DNA of 64,000 bases from positions 94,286,912 through 94,350,911 of the forward strand of contig NC_088171.1 in assembly GCF_028769735.1 (NCBI RefSeq), given 5' to 3'. Made by a program: the position numbers and the translations under genes. The notes under the pieces were generated by a model. That model was not told where the DNA came from. It ran no database searches and saw nothing but the letters and a program-made list of their open reading frames with translations. The first letter of the stretch is position 1; each line of letters begins with the position of its first letter. Of this stretch, positions 1 to 13,600 are shown in pieces. This stretch comes from Zonotrichia leucophrys gambelii. Taxonomy: Eukaryota > Chordata > Aves > Passeriformes > Passerellidae.

Positions 1-1024
1 CTTCTGTAGTGTGGAGCCATTTTTGAACAGTTACCTCTGCCTGCAGAATGTTCCTTAAAACAAGAAGGAAAACCTTAATGTAGGTCATACCTCTACAAAA
101 ATTAAGGGGTTTTGTGCATGGAAGATTCCAGATAGAAATACTAAATCATTTCCCCTTTACCTAAAGCTGCATGTGTGTAAAGTATTCACCACATCCTGTG
201 CAATCCATGCAACCTTGTTCTTCATTCAGTGCTTTGAGACCACCCCATGTCTGACATGCAGTTTTGGTAATCTGGCACTACTTTTGAACTAGCTTCAACT
301 TGGAAACATTGGATCTGCTCATTACAAACCAAATGGATGCAGAATTTGAGGCAGGCATTGCTGTCCTCTTGTGCAAAACAGTGGCTCCCAAACAACTCAG
401 TTTGTGTAAAACAACAACCAGGGCAGTTATTTTGCTATTTTAAGAAGAATACTTAGCATAGGGCTTCCATGAAGTCCAGGAATAAGCACATTATTAGGAG
501 GCAAATTTGAAGGGGTGCCTTGGAGTTCTGTGAGGGGAGGTGAGTTTCTGAGCCTCTGAAGTAACTGCTATGGAGATTCTCAGTTTCAGTTTAGCACACC
601 GTTAAATCTATTCAGCTGCATTAGGGCTTTATTTAAGTAACATTAAAAGTTGACTTTAGACCCATAAAATCCAGGAAACTCAGTGTAAAGGCTGAAAATC
701 CTGGCTGTAGCTCGGCTTTTGGCCCAAGGCCTTATACCAAAATAATAACAATAATGCAAAAAAATCTGCATTAAGGCTGCAGTGGCATGCTAGATTTCAG
801 ATTCCACTAGTACCTTTTTTCTTTACTTCACCCTTCTCTTCAGTCACATTTTTCACTCCTTTTCATTACAGCAAACTTTTCTCAAACACTGCTCCAAATA
901 TCTGTGGTAACCAATACCTTTCTAGGTAGGTGGAAGTGGTGATATCAAAGTAATCACTGTGAAATGGCAAATATCTTTTCAGCAATGCCCACTTGAAGAC
1001 CTTTAAGTATCTTGGGATGTGTGT

Positions 1025-1084
1025 TGACAAACTGGTATACCATGGTATCTGAAGTGACAAACTGGTGTGCTGTTGTATCTGTAA
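1025..1084. repeat. Imperfect two-copy 30-bp tandem duplication
   Basis: Two adjacent units, 1025-1054 and 1055-1084, both begin TGACAAACTGG and both carry GTATCTG near the end. The middles differ at several bases. This is a local duplication that has since diverged, and no function is evident. Confidence 0.6.
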
Positions 1085-1780
1085 AATGCTTTTTTCATGT
1101 TATCTAGTTTTGCTCCTTCTACTTAAACCATAATTCAGAGAGGAAAGAGATAATTTAGAAATTCCAGAAAGAAGCAGAGAAAAAAAAGCAGTTTTCAGGG
1201 AGATAGCTGAGTTGTGGGTGGCTTGTAAATAGGAGGCTTGCTTGATTTTAGTAGTGGGAGAGCAAAGTCAGCACTGGGTGAAAAGCAGAAGTAGCAAAAT
1301 GTTGGCTGTGGAGGATTCAGTCTAACTTTGGGTCCTGTTTACATCCAGGGCAGAATCCCTATTGACTTCAGGTGGGTAAAATTTCAGTTTTAGATTGAGA
1401 AGTTCCCAAACAAGATGGTCAATGTGGATTTTACGTACAGGCAGTCTTGCAGTCCCTTTCAGCCTGTTTCAGCTTCTCTTACTGAAACGATTTTTATCCA
1501 AAGAAACATGGGGAAAAAACTTAACAGATGATTTTATTCTCAGGTCTTCCAAGATGGTTTGTTTAACCTGACACTTTCTATATAGGCATTGCAAGAACAG
1601 GCTGAAATGGTGTAAAGTGGGATAGTGTGTGGAACCTGACCTCAACATTGGAGTCTCTCAGCTAGTAGTAACTAGCTAAGTATTTGTTTCTGCTTTCATG
1701 AGGAAATTGATTTGGCATATTTAACGTTGTTTCTTTATTTTATAGGTAATGGACTATTCCCATAGCTCTGTTAAAAAATA

Positions 1781-1832
1781 GTGTCTGTATATATATGTGT
1801 ATATAAATATATATATCTGTATATATATATCT
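1781..1832. repeat. TA-rich low-complexity tract
   Basis: Interrupted TATATA runs with TG and AAA interruptions, ending just before CTTGCAG. This is an ordinary imperfect dinucleotide microsatellite. Confidence 0.8.
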
Positions 1833-4800
1833 TGCAGATTTACGACTCTGCTGTTTCACTAGGGATACACTTAATGTGACATAAGTCTCTGGATATGACA
1901 ATTAAATTCACATGACCCACAGACTACCTCACAACCCAAAATTGCCCTTTGCATATTATGAGAGAATAATAATTACCCTCTAATCACTTATTAAATCTGC
2001 TTTTCCAATGAAACTTTGTCTTTCCATGGCCTAAAAGATGGAAGGGGAAAAAAAAAGCTGGTGTTTGTAACAAAACCCAGTAATGTCACAGTGCCCATTA
2101 TCTGTACTTCTGCTAAATATGCTCAAAAGAAGTGTACTGTTTCTTCTTCATCACAAACTTATTGAAACAAGAGAACCTTTAGCTGAGAAGAATCTTATAT
2201 GCGTATAAATGCTGAAGTAACATCACAAATTGATCATTTGGTGTGGAGAATAACACTGCATTGGAATAGCACTGAATTGGCACGTTTGCTGTGTGGATGG
2301 ATATCTCATCCCAAATAAATGTGAGTCTCTGTCCCAGTGTTGATGAAAGTGATAATTTTGTATTTTTAAACTGTTGATAGGGTGTGGATGAGCAAAAGCA
2401 ATAGGCACAATCTAAGCTCTGAATTTGCCATCACCTTGTGGTTTTGGAGAGTTCAAGTTCTTGAGAAATTCAAAGTCCCGCTTGGTCACTATATTGTTAC
2501 AAATTTTTAATATTATTGCTATAAGCTGGTAGTGCAATAGCTTGGTCTTTTCTGCATTATGCTTTAAATGCCCAGAGCCTCTAAAATGAGAGATTGAGGC
2601 TTGGCTGAGTCAACTCAACATTTCATTTTGCTGAAGCAGATAAATACACTTTCATTTAATTTACTATGGGAAAATCTTTCAAAGCTAGGTCCCATGGCAC
2701 TTTTGGTGGTAGCAGATTTCTGCACGAGAGTTTTTGGCCAAGGTCACTGTCTACTAGCTGTCCCCTTGACTGTCATTCTTCATCCCAGAGGTGACGGAGT
2801 TTCAGTGATGGGTGAAGTAATTTTTCTGCTTTAACTTAGGATATCTTTGGACACAAAGTCTAAAATAAATGTAAGATATAATTAAACACACACTGCAGAA
2901 TTCTGTATGTGGGGGAAGGGATAGATAACCTGTCTGTATCAATCTAACTAATAAAGGAAGAATATTAAGCCATGCTTTCTTCCTTTGTGTTTTTTTCAAA
3001 CAAACTCTACTTTTCTAAGGGACAACTATCCCTGCCTTAGCAGATCTTAAAATTAGTAGGGAAATCTCCTGATCTGGCAAGCAAATAAAACTGTTTTGTT
3101 ATCCTTCCTTTTTCAGGGCCAACTATGATAGACTCCAGTTTGCCCAAGCATGTAATTCATGACTAAATGAAGCTCATCACCTGTGTTCAGAAGTCCAGAC
3201 TGACACCTTCTAACAAAGTCAGGGACGTAGAGCACTAAATCCCTCACCAACTTCTTAAGTTTGTTTTCATCTTCTACCTGGCAGTTAGATCAGCACTGCT
3301 GCCTTTACAAACAGCAGTGGGAAAGGAGATTCAGTGTTAAAAGTAAAGGCAAAAATGGAAGTTACCATTGGGTGAAACTACTGTGTTCTGCCAGCTTGTT
3401 TATGACTGAACCAAGGGTGTGAAATCTGAATATGGTTTTTGACCCTTCTCATAACTGCAGGGGAGAAATGGTCTAGTAAATAAACATAAAACCCAGGAGA
3501 GCTCCTTTTCCCATTACAAACTACCTGTGTTACACTGGATAAATTCTCTATGGAAGCATGCACCAACTCCCTGCTGGAAAAAATGAATGAAATAACATTT
3601 CCCTTGTCTGTAGAGCTGAGGAAAACTACACTAAATACACCACACCTTTAGACTCTGATGAGGAGGGACAAATGAAAGCCTATATTTAGAATGCTAATGT
3701 GACTAAGATTAACCTCGACTGAGGTTTTAAATTAGGATCAGCTACAGCTGCAACACCTGGATCACAGTTTCACTGGAGTTCAAGGCTTAGGGGAATAAGA
3801 CTGCTTTGGCTTGGGCCCCCTACTCCAGCATGGAAGGTTTTTCACTAAGCTGACCCAGAGTCTTTCAGGCTGGACCCTCTGTCACTCTGATTTCATGCTG
3901 TGGCAGATGTTGTGGTGATGCAAAGCTGGACAACACAAGCACATCTCAAAAGAAGAAAGTTCCCTAAACAAGACGTGCTTATGCCTACATACTTACATTC
4001 ATCGTAAATAGGGAACTCACAGCAGTCACTGTCTCAAAGCGGAGCTAAGACCATATATTTTACATTTGTACCATTATTATTAACAGCAAATATGAATAAG
4101 GAAAAAGATAGGGGCACTAAGAATGCAACCCTTCTATCAACTCACTTAGGAAACTTAGTTTTCCTTTTTTTGAGCCTGAATGGAACTAGAAACATTATTT
4201 TGAAAACTTTTGAATTTAACCCCAAACTCACCCTTTCTATATCCTATTGCTGGTTCACAGTGACAATTCAGATGCAACCAGTGATCCCTCGGGTGGGGCC
4301 TGTTCAGCACTAAATCCATTTTCACACATCAGTCTGCAGGGCAGGTTTAGACTGCAAGTCCCCTAATCATCCTCGTCACACAACTTCCCAGCACCTCTGT
4401 TAAGTATTTTAACCTGTGTCTACCCACACTCAGCAAATGTTTGTGGGGACACATTCGACATGGGAATGAACCATGCCCATGCTGAGCTTTTACTGCTGGT
4501 GGGAGCGTTCTATTTTTCTCTTCACAGGAAGAAGGAAAGATACTTTCTTAGGCTTTTTTGTGCCTGAAATTTGTCCTACCTTAGTAACTTTCCATGTTTA
4601 ATGTCCACTAATAGAATCATGTTAGTACCCCATCCTGTTTCCCACTTCCAGCACAGCACAGACACTATTGTGCTGCCAACTCTACTTCTTGAGACAGTAA
4701 ATGGAGTGGAGGTAGGCAAGGAGCATGAGATGACATTCTCCATGGCAGAGCTCTGCCTGCCACCCTTGCCCTCTGCCAAACTGATTGGCATTGCCAACCT

Positions 4801-5129
4801 GCTCAACAGACTGGGTTTGATCTGCAGCATGAAGACACAGCCCAGCCTGAACCCCCAGAAAAAAGCTGGGTTTTGGCAGCCTGGAGGATGAGGCTGGCAC
4901 CACATGAATGAGTGGAAGAGAGGCACTCGTGAAGCCATGCATGCTGTCATCAGGCTTGGGTTATCCAGAGGAAAGATGCAGTAAGGGCCCCTGCCTCAAA
5001 TAGCTTGCACTTCAGACCCACTCTTTCTAGGTCCATAAAATCCTCCCCAGCCTTTTAAAAGTATTCAGATGGATCTCTTCTCCAGGACATGGGAGTTCCT
5101 CAGTGCAAGACCCCTCTAATATCAGGAAA

Positions 5130-5360
5130 TACTTAATTTATCCCTCTCAGTGGTGGGGAAGCCAAGACAGGAAGACACCAGGGCCAGGAGTCGTGCTGGA
5201 GGGCTGTGAGGGAGCAGCAATCCTCCTGCTCACCCAGCATCTCCACCCGGCTCTGGCTGCACCCCAGCAGCTCCCAGAGGCTCACCTCAGCCTGGCTCCT
5301 GTCCCACTCTGTGTCCCAGTGCTCCCATGGCCACTGTGTCTGAGCCCATGGCAGCAGCTG
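5130..5360. other. GC-rich patch
   Basis: This stretch is clearly richer in G+C than its surroundings, with CCAGCAGCTCCC-like runs and open frames in several phases. There is no CpG cluster typical of a promoter island and no protein domain that I recognise. It may be an old GC-rich repeat or simple compositional variation. Confidence 0.4.
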
Positions 5361-5529
5361 GCAGCAGCCATTGGTTACGGGATCTGGACCTTCTGCTCTA
5401 CCCTAACACGGCACACGTTCATTTGCAAGAATCAAGCAGGAATATTTCAACATTGGCACTAGCTCTGGGTAGGCTTTCAGAAAAGAGATTTTTCCCACCT
5501 GCATGTTATAAAACCATACTAAATGGAGA

Positions 5530-5600
5530 CTGTAATCTCCCGACATTAAACAAATGAGGAAGCTGCATTCTGAAACTCGTAAGTCACCACCAGCCCTTAC
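5530..5600 (-). repeat. Possible MIR-like SINE relic
   Basis: The plus strand resembles the reverse complement of the MIR core: an AAATGAGGAAGCTG motif, then CTGAAACTCG, then AAGTCACC. MIR copies are ancient tRNA-derived SINEs and usually survive only as 70-150 bp pieces. The match is short and judged by eye. Confidence 0.35.
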
Positions 5601-7755
5601 CAAATAATAACAATTGCATTGCTGACGGCCCAGTCTCTCACTGTTAGCATGCTGAATGACAGGGAGTAGTGTGTGCTAGTGAGAGTATCTCATTTGTTCC
5701 AAGTACTGCAAGCATTCCTGCAAATCCACAGAGGCTCTTCATAATCTTTTGCAGGTGGTCAGATTTTAGATATTAGAAAAAAGTGAACTAACATATTAAA
5801 ACAGGAAGATAAGCATTTCCTTTGTTTATTTTCTATTCATTTGCTAAAGCAATGCATCTTATTTGTGTCACCTATTAGCTGGTTTTGTAATATCCTGATG
5901 AACTGATTAATTTTATTTTTTTTTAAAATTCACATTTGCAGCTCCAAAAAATCCTAGCTCTCACAGAGAATAGACTGGAAAAGCAAGATAACTACTACCC
6001 CAACAAAGCCTGATATCTTCTAGAAACAATGACAGTAAGATTTAATCTGAATAAGTAGCAAGATTTTAAAATGTGGGATAGAGGTTATACAGATAAATAC
6101 TGGTTTTCCCAGCAAGTATGCACAAAGGGACGGGCTGGCTATTGGTAATTACTAGAAAATTGCAATCCAATTGATATGGCTTATGGGCTTCTACCTGATT
6201 CACATGCAAAGGAATCACACAGGCATTACATGTCCAGGGGGCCATGCTGAAATCTTGTTTAAAGTGCTGTGACTTGGGTACAAAGAAATATTAATCTCTT
6301 AATCTCTACCTTACCTCTTCATCAAACTGCTTAAAAAATCTGCCTGGGACAGATGAACCAATACAAGGCCAACATGGAAGGAAAATATACATGGCAGTGG
6401 TCAATTTTTTCCTTTCAAAATGCTTAAAATACAATCCTTAAAAAATATCCACCTCATCTTTATGGAATAGACCCACTAGAAAGAATCATCAGGATTTCTG
6501 GTTTGTTTGCATTTATTTTCATTCAGCTGTTAGCCATGATGTCAAATATCCTCTGTTTATCTGTGAGCATGGTTTTCTCCATGACCAATTGGAAGGAGTG
6601 ATTGGGTGTGGATTTGTGTGGGATAGTCACAGGTATATGTCTTCTCCATTGCCCCTTGCTGTACTCTTTAACTTGATCAGACATACCTGATGCATTCATC
6701 TCTCTAGTCTTTCATCTGACATATGATGCACCCAAAAAAAGCTCATTAGCTAAAGTTTATTCCAGAAGTTGGTAAGGAGTAAAGTTTCTGGGATAGCCAA
6801 ACTACAAAGAGCAAACTGAAAGAAGATGGTGCATTAATAATAACAACAACAGCAACCACCACCACCAGGATTAGTTCTCTATTGATACAGAAAATGGAAA
6901 ATATCTTCCCCTTTAACTAATGATTTTGTAGAAATCCTTGCCATATTTTTCTTGCAATTTAATTACGAAAGGAAGGATAGAGATATTTATTGCTTCCTGT
7001 TCTTATTTTTCCAGAGATTTGAGTGACATTCCAGAGCCCTGAGAATAGTTAGCTTCTCTGAGATTCACCTGGGTGTTTGCATGCTGAGGCCAATGCAATA
7101 TATTGAATTTTTAGTTTTAAGAGAGGCTGGCATTGTATGTGTGAGAAGCCCTTTTCTGAAGCCCTCGGGGCACTTGGGGCCTGTTAAGATCTTTCTTGTT
7201 TCTTTCTATTCTCATGTATCATCATTTGGGGTTATGCAGGATGCTCTGGGAAGGCAAACCTCGGGCTGAAGGTCAGGCCCTCCCTGGTGAAGCAAAATTG
7301 TTGCTGCTGCTGAGGTGTTTGCAGGAAATCAATATGGCTGCTAAAGTGCCTTTGCTTAGGAAGGCTGCCTAAGTAGCCTTTCCCTCATCTCTAATGGCAA
7401 GTAACCTTCAGTTTATTAATCTACAGAGCCATCAATATGTCTCTCTATGTCCCTGTGATTGATCTATATACCTGGTAGTGTGTGCTATTAAAATCCATGT
7501 TTTCCAGCTTTCCTGGTCACCTGGAATGAGTAAAGCCAATTTAGAAATCCTTTCTGGAGCTAGAAAAGGAAAGCAGAGGAGTATGCTTCCTTTTTATCTA
7601 CCATTACTAATTTGCCTTTAGGACTGGATTATTCAGATTAGGCCTTCCCCTCCTCCTACCTCTCCACCTAAATGCCAGTTCCATTGTGCTTTTGTTGGCA
7701 AATATGGATAATAAAGCTTCACCTTAAAAGCTGGACCTTTGAGGAAGTGGTTTAT
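5601..7755. other. Non-coding DNA
   Basis: Unique AT-rich sequence. The only low-complexity item is an AAC/ACC trinucleotide tract near 6837-6868. No gene or RNA gene is recognisable. Confidence 0.55.
6837..6868. repeat. AAC/ACC trinucleotide microsatellite
   Basis: AATAATAAC and AACAACAGC units grade into CCACCACCACC. It is short and impure. Confidence 0.75.
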
Positions 7756-7756
7756 T

Positions 7757-7855
7757 TCTTGGTCGTCCCCTAGGCAAGCCATTTAATCGTTCCGTGTCTT
7801 TTTCTTCTCACTGTCTAATGGAGATACTACTTTACTCCTGGCTTTACTCTACCCT
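7757..7855 (+). repeat. MIR SINE fragment, plus orientation
   Basis: In the order expected of the MIR core and tail I see GGCAAGCCATTTAATC, then CCGTGTCTTTTTCTTCTCA, then TGTCTAATGGAGATACTAC. These correspond to the familiar MIR segments for 'ggcaagt-acttaac', 'ctgtgcctcagtttcctca' and 'tgtaaaatggggataat'. The three blocks keep the right order and spacing, which makes chance unlikely. The copy is diverged, as expected for a SINE family that predates the bird-mammal split. Confidence 0.6.
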
Positions 7856-7859
7856 GCCT

Positions 7860-10378
7860 GCCAGGGAGCCATTTGGAGTATGACTTACTTTTCACTGTCT
7901 CTGGCAAAAGAAGAGTTGATTTTCAGGTAGAGCTGTGAGGGAAAATTAGTCTTAAAAAGTCTTAAACTGAAAGAATGAAAAGCAATCATTCCAGCTTTGT
8001 TCCTTGGTCTGCGATGGGCACAAGCTCTGTTTGCAAAGCAGGAATTGAAACCCCCTTGTTTGGAAAAACAGCTACCCACGTTATGATCTGAAACACAGGT
8101 TGGAAAAGTCATCAAGTGCACTAGTGCCTCTGGAGCAGGCAGATGCATATGGGGGCACAAAGTGGGGGAGGGAAGAGTGAGGAAGAAAGATTATTTAGGA
8201 CGTTGAACGTATTAAACATGTACCTTTCAATATGTGCTGTAGCATTTCAACAGATGTGGAGAAAATTTTGAGGTCAGGAAGGAAAAGCCACCTCCTGCTC
8301 TAACTAGTGTTTTAGAATTGATTAGGCAGCACACATTGTCTGGAGGGATAAGGTGAAGGATAGAGCAGCTCAGCCAATCCTCTGGCTTTCTAACACAGCC
8401 CCTCACCTACAAGGAGACTTCCACATTCTGAGGAATAAAGGAGATAATGATGTTTCAGCCATTTTGTTTTGTCTCTAATCTGGTCTCTTATGAGTGCTAT
8501 TGAGGGCAGTTTTAAAAAATGAGCCTTTAAAATGCTTCTTTTCATGATATCTCATAATTAAACTTCAGCAAATGAGTTGAGCAATAGCAGAGGAGTTCTG
8601 GTCTGTTTTATGAGGCAATACTCTAGTTCCTAAGTGGGTGAACTAGGAGACCTTTCTCTCTTGCATGGGAATTGAGTAATTGCTGGGAAAACCAGACTTG
8701 TGCTCGTGTTGTTAGTGTACTAGAAATTCTTTAAAATAAAATAGCTGAACCCTCTCTAAATAATGAATTTCATGGGAACGCTGGTTCCTAAAGTTGTGAC
8801 CTTCAGGCTACCGAAATCTGTGTCCAGATCCCGCTTCCACAGCTGGTCAGCCTGGCTGTGGCTGCCCAAACGTCTGGATCCAAATGCTCAGGAGGTTAGA
8901 AAGGTTAGAGATTTTTTGCTACTCAGACTTACTTCTAATTAGAAATGAAATACCATAAATAGTTTTTAGGGAAGGAAATGAAAGCCTAAAAGCAAAATGA
9001 AATTAAAGGTCAATCTTCAACTTAGCAGGCTGATGCGGAACGTGGATTTAATAACAAGAAAATCCATTCTGAGAAGGAAAGAAAAAAAGTCAAAATTACT
9101 AGACAGGTAAAAGACAGAATGGTTTAATATGTAACCTCATCCTCTGAAATATAAGGCAGGTGGAAAGCGTGAGCAAGTTCAATAACAAAAAATATAAATA
9201 GACCTAATAGTTGAAAGGCACTGGAAGAGAAACTGGCTACACTTGGAGGCATCTAGAGTGAGGTAAAACAGCAATGGAAAATTAAATATAATATAGAATC
9301 AAATTTTGACAATATAGTGGTTTTTTAAGGAACAAAGAAACAAACCTGCTCTCCAGAATTTAATTTGAATCCTTCTTGCTTCCTTATAGCATTTAAGCAG
9401 ACCCAGTACAATTTCCCAAGCACAGTTCAAACTCATCAGGAGAAGTTTTATTAGGTATTTAAAATATTTCTAGATTCTTTCGACATTCTGATAATATTGT
9501 TTTCCATACCCATACACTTTTTAGTCCAGAGGGCTTTTAGGTACAAAACCTCTAAGCAGGCTTTAAGTAAGTGTGAAACCAAAAGAACATAATTATTTAC
9601 CTTTATTTTCCTTTAAGGACAATTCAATCTCCCTTTCACAATTGGTGAGGCAGCATTAATAAATTTTGAATTCTCTGCATTTGAGACAAGCTGTCATTGC
9701 TGCCCTGTATTTTGGGGGATAGGAATTTCCCAGCTCTCATGCTCAGCCACATGCTGCAGCCTCATGAACATTTTTTGCTGCGGCCTGTTAAACTTCCCTC
9801 CCTGTTCCTAGGCAGGGCAGAGAGCCAGTGAGAAGTGATGAGTGCTTTTCATGGTAAGGAACAATACATGAAGACTTTCCAAATTAATTTAACATTCACA
9901 AGGAATGCTGTTGGCTGCATCAATTTCAGATATGCTGGCAAGCAGGAAATTATTTTCCATGTAGATGATGTTTCTATCCCTTCCCCCCCTCCTCAGGACC
10001 CCTATGGTGAGAAGGAGGAAGAGAGGTTTTGTCTTTTAATGAAATCTAATTGTGGTGCATGGTCGGGGAGGGGAAGGGTCAGGGGAAGGCCAGCCACATG
10101 AGCCTCTGCAGCAAGACATCTCCTGGAAAGAGCTGATCCTAGTGGCTCCATTGGGCACCCTTGGTCCCTGCTCTCCCCTCGGACACAGGATGACCTTGTG
10201 GAAGGAGGTGGGAGCTGAGTGGTGGAAAAACGTTGTTCCCTGCTGCAGTGTCTGGAGAGGGGCCTTGAATCTCGTCCTCTGTTCAGGCTGAATTCCCTAA
10301 AAGCTTACTGGTACAGATGGTTTCATTTCCTTCATCTCCCCAAAGAGTCCCTCAGGTTTGTTAACTAAACATGCACAG
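7860..10378. other. Non-coding DNA
   Basis: Unique sequence without a recognisable gene. A mildly GC-rich piece at 10050-10290 has overlapping short open frames but no identifiable domain. Confidence 0.55.
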
Positions 10379-10379
10379 A

Positions 10380-10645
10380 AGAATAGAATGGTTTGGGCTG
10401 CAAGAACCTTAAAGACAATCCTTTAAGGATGGTTCCAACACCCCTGCCATAGACAGGGGTACCAGCCACTGGACCAGGTTCCTCAGAGGCCCATCCAATT
10501 TAGCCTTGAACACTGGAAGGGATGGGGCATCCACAACTTCTCTGGGCAACCTGTTCCAGTGCCTCACCACCCTCACAGTAAAGTATCTAATCTACATCTA
10601 AGCTTTTTTCAGTTTAAAGCCCTTCCTGCATTGTGTCCTAAAGTA
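10380..10645 (-). mobile_element. CR1 LINE, 5'-truncated 3' end, minus strand
   Basis: On the plus strand the block opens with AGAATAGAATGGTTTGGGCT and AAGAACCTTAAAGA. This is the reverse complement of the CR1 3' terminus (the 'TTTAAGGTCCCTTCCAACCCAAACCATTC' type). It continues through CCACTGGACCAGGTTCCTC, AGCCTTGAACACTGGAAGGG and CAACCTGTTCCAGTGCCTCACC, all typical of the CR1 3' region, and fades near 10645. CR1 is the main LINE of birds and is copied by target-primed reverse transcription, which gives short 5'-truncated copies like this one. No reverse transcriptase frame is present. The orientation follows from the terminal motif lying at the left edge. Confidence 0.92.
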
Positions 10646-10649
10646 CTGT

Positions 10650-13600
10650 TAAGATTTGACAGAGTTTGTGAGATTTCTAAGCAAAGTGAACTTCTGCATG
10701 CACTGGAAAGCCACCATGGACATGGCTGACATCCGTGCAAGTCTGGATCTCTTCTGGGGGTTGGGGTCTTGTGTGTCTGATGTAATGGCTTAAGCTAAAA
10801 GCAAAATGGAAAGCAAGGTTTGCAAGGTGAAAATAGCAGATGACCAAAGAAAAAGAGATGTGCAGAAGCTCCAAAGTGTGGAAATTGTGAAGATCAAGTA
10901 TGATGTGTTACAAGATTTCTAGGGGCTTTTTTATGATGGATTTTATCTCCAAACTGTGTTGAAGAAATCCCAAATGAGAGCATTAGGGCTGACATAAAAA
11001 ACTGTAAACTGCATTAAGAGTATTTAAGAAATTTTGAGGAAATCGGATATGGAAGTAATTAGGAAAAGAAATGATCAGAAAATAATTTATTGCTTTTAAG
11101 GATGTAGGTATATATATATACCTGGTTCTCTTTATCATGTAGAACATACAGATCTCAAGACACCTATGCTCTTCCTAGTCATTCAGTCCATGAAAATATC
11201 AACAAGTACTACATAATCAGTGAGAAAAGATTCAATTTCTAGATCTTAGCACTTAATCCTATTTCCCCTTTACTTCCCACCATTCCTGTAGTTCTTGTTC
11301 TTATAATAGTGCAAATGCAGTTCAACTTTAAATACATTCTGCACTGTCTCAAAAACTTTACATTTATTTCTTGGAGTCCTGTAGCCTATGAAAGTTTCTT
11401 AAATTGGCAATGGGAGCATTTCAATCACAAGGGGACAAGACATAAAAACTTCAAGTTTAATTGGAATGTGCAATCTGCTGCAGGCCTTTCCACACCTGGA
11501 AATTCAGTCAGACTTCACTGAAACCATGGGGCAGGACTTGTGCTCGTGCTATGGGCACTTGAAATTGTTAAGGTTGGTGGAAAAAAAGCTACTGGAAAGT
11601 GACATCAAGCGGCTCAGCCCCTGTGAATGGCTGCAGGTGAGGGCTCAGGCCTGCAATTGAGTTACTGCAGTTTAACGGGTTATCGTGCATCAGCTGAGCT
11701 GCAGAAACACTCGCGTGTGTCCTCCTCGCCCCTGACAAATGTAAGGTGATTTGACTTAGCTTAATCTATTTTCATTGCAGGCTGAATTGAATTACCTCAT
11801 ATTTATGATGGGCTATAAGGGCACTCAGAGAGAGTTATCTGGGTTCAACTGATCTCTGGTAACTTGCTTAGCCATGGTAGCTGGACTGTGGGTATAAACC
11901 CTAAACGGCCTTGTGCTCGTGGGAGAGAGCTGACATGAACTTCAGCAGACACAGATTTATGACTCACGATGAAGAAGCTTGGGATGTGTGGCAAGCCATT
12001 GACAGAATGGCTGGAATTGACTTTTAAAGGAATAGAGTAGCTGGTAGGGCACTTTCTTAATGGGTTTCTGATTCTGGAATATAGTTCCTTTCCCCTTTCA
12101 GAGTCTGTATAGGTTTGAGCTACAGCAGCACAGAGCTTTGCCTTTCTTCCTCAGGTTTTTTTCAGGCAAACATGTGGGATGGAGCTGGGATGATAGCTTT
12201 AACTCCCTGTGGGTTTTCTGTGAGGGTTCTTTGGTAGAGTAAATTAGTTTTAAATTTGGTTGTTCTACCATAACCTAAGTATTCTTAACTGAATTGTAAA
12301 TTTAAATGTTAAGTGTTGCACTGAATGTTTAAATAATTCTAAAAGCACTTGGAGCATGGGATAAGTGCTGTAAAAATCTAAATAAATGAGTAAATTGTTT
12401 AACAGCATATGTGGTAATGCAAAATACTACATGTGTGCAAAGAGTAAGAGCTGTGCTCGAAATGGTTGCCAGAGCTTAAAATTCCTTGCTACATGCAAAA
12501 CCTTTTATCATTAACAGGGCTCTTTTTTTCATGTTTAGCCTACTGTATAACTGGGAGAAGAAGATGAAGTTGGCAGTTTAGACTGTCAAACAGAGGTTTC
12601 AGCTCAGCAGTGAGGTTCAAAGAGATTAATTTGAACTCGAGTGTTTACGTTACTGATCTCGTACCAGCTGGGTTTGTGGCATTAAGATGTCAATAGTACA
12701 ACAGAATTTAACAAACAGTTTCATCATTGACATCATCTTTTGAAGGTACAGATGATTGCCTCCTTATGTACTAGGGCATATTTCTTTAGGACAGGACTCC
12801 TTGTATGCTTTCATCTGGGAGGGCAAAGAAGGAGCGGGAGGTGGGGAGAGAGCCTTGAAATTAAGCTAATTAGAAAATATCCTTGCACATAAGTGGATTG
12901 TTTAAGCAAGTTCCAGCAAAAAGATTCCTATTTCCGTATGGCATAAGATGCTTTATTTCTTCTTTTAGTTAAAATTACCCTTCTTTCTTTCAACTGGCAC
13001 CAAAACAGAGCTGCTAAGGTAATAATAAACTGTCCTATGTGAAGTGACATTATTATTTTTAGTAGTTCAACCTTGAGGAGAGAAGCCTCTTGGAAGGGCA
13101 GGAAGAGTTGATAATGGAGTTTCTTTCACACACCCTCTGCTCCTTCCAGCCCCATACAATAATTATTAATCAAAGGTAGCTGCAGTGTCTTTCATTGAGG
13201 CTCTTTTGGTAACTCTCTTGGTCAACCATAGGTTGTACAAGGTTCAAACTTGGTTAAGATGTCATTGACCTGACATGCTGAAGGCTGGTCTTAGGAAAAC
13301 ACAGGGCAGAAATGCTAAAAAACAAAATATAATAAAGTAATATGCATCTGGCTTAAGGACTTGAGAAGTCATTTCTTTGTGGGAGATGGTTTCATTAATG
13401 AAGCTTACAGGACTCCTTGTTGAACAGGCTTTTCTGCTGTCCCTTGGTACTGTGGGTCATGGTGGGAGACACAGGTGAAAGGGAGACAATAACATTTTGG
13501 GGAAAATAAGTAAAGAATCACTAAATGTGAAATAGTTTTGTTTTACAAAATAATGATACAGCTAAATTTGACTTAAGTGTTCTCTAAAAGCCTTTCCTCC

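Larger units (their letters stand above)
1..5100. other. Non-coding DNA without recognised gene
   Basis: AT-rich unique sequence. The only structures I see are a TA-rich stretch near 1781-1832 and a 30-bp tandem duplication near 1025-1084. Open frames here are all under about 125 codons, lie on both strands, overlap each other and show no domain I recognise. Confidence 0.6.

Noticed and set aside
4571..4950. Overlapping frames of 106 and 124 codons on opposite strands
   Set aside because: Mutually exclusive frames in the same DNA with no domain in either.
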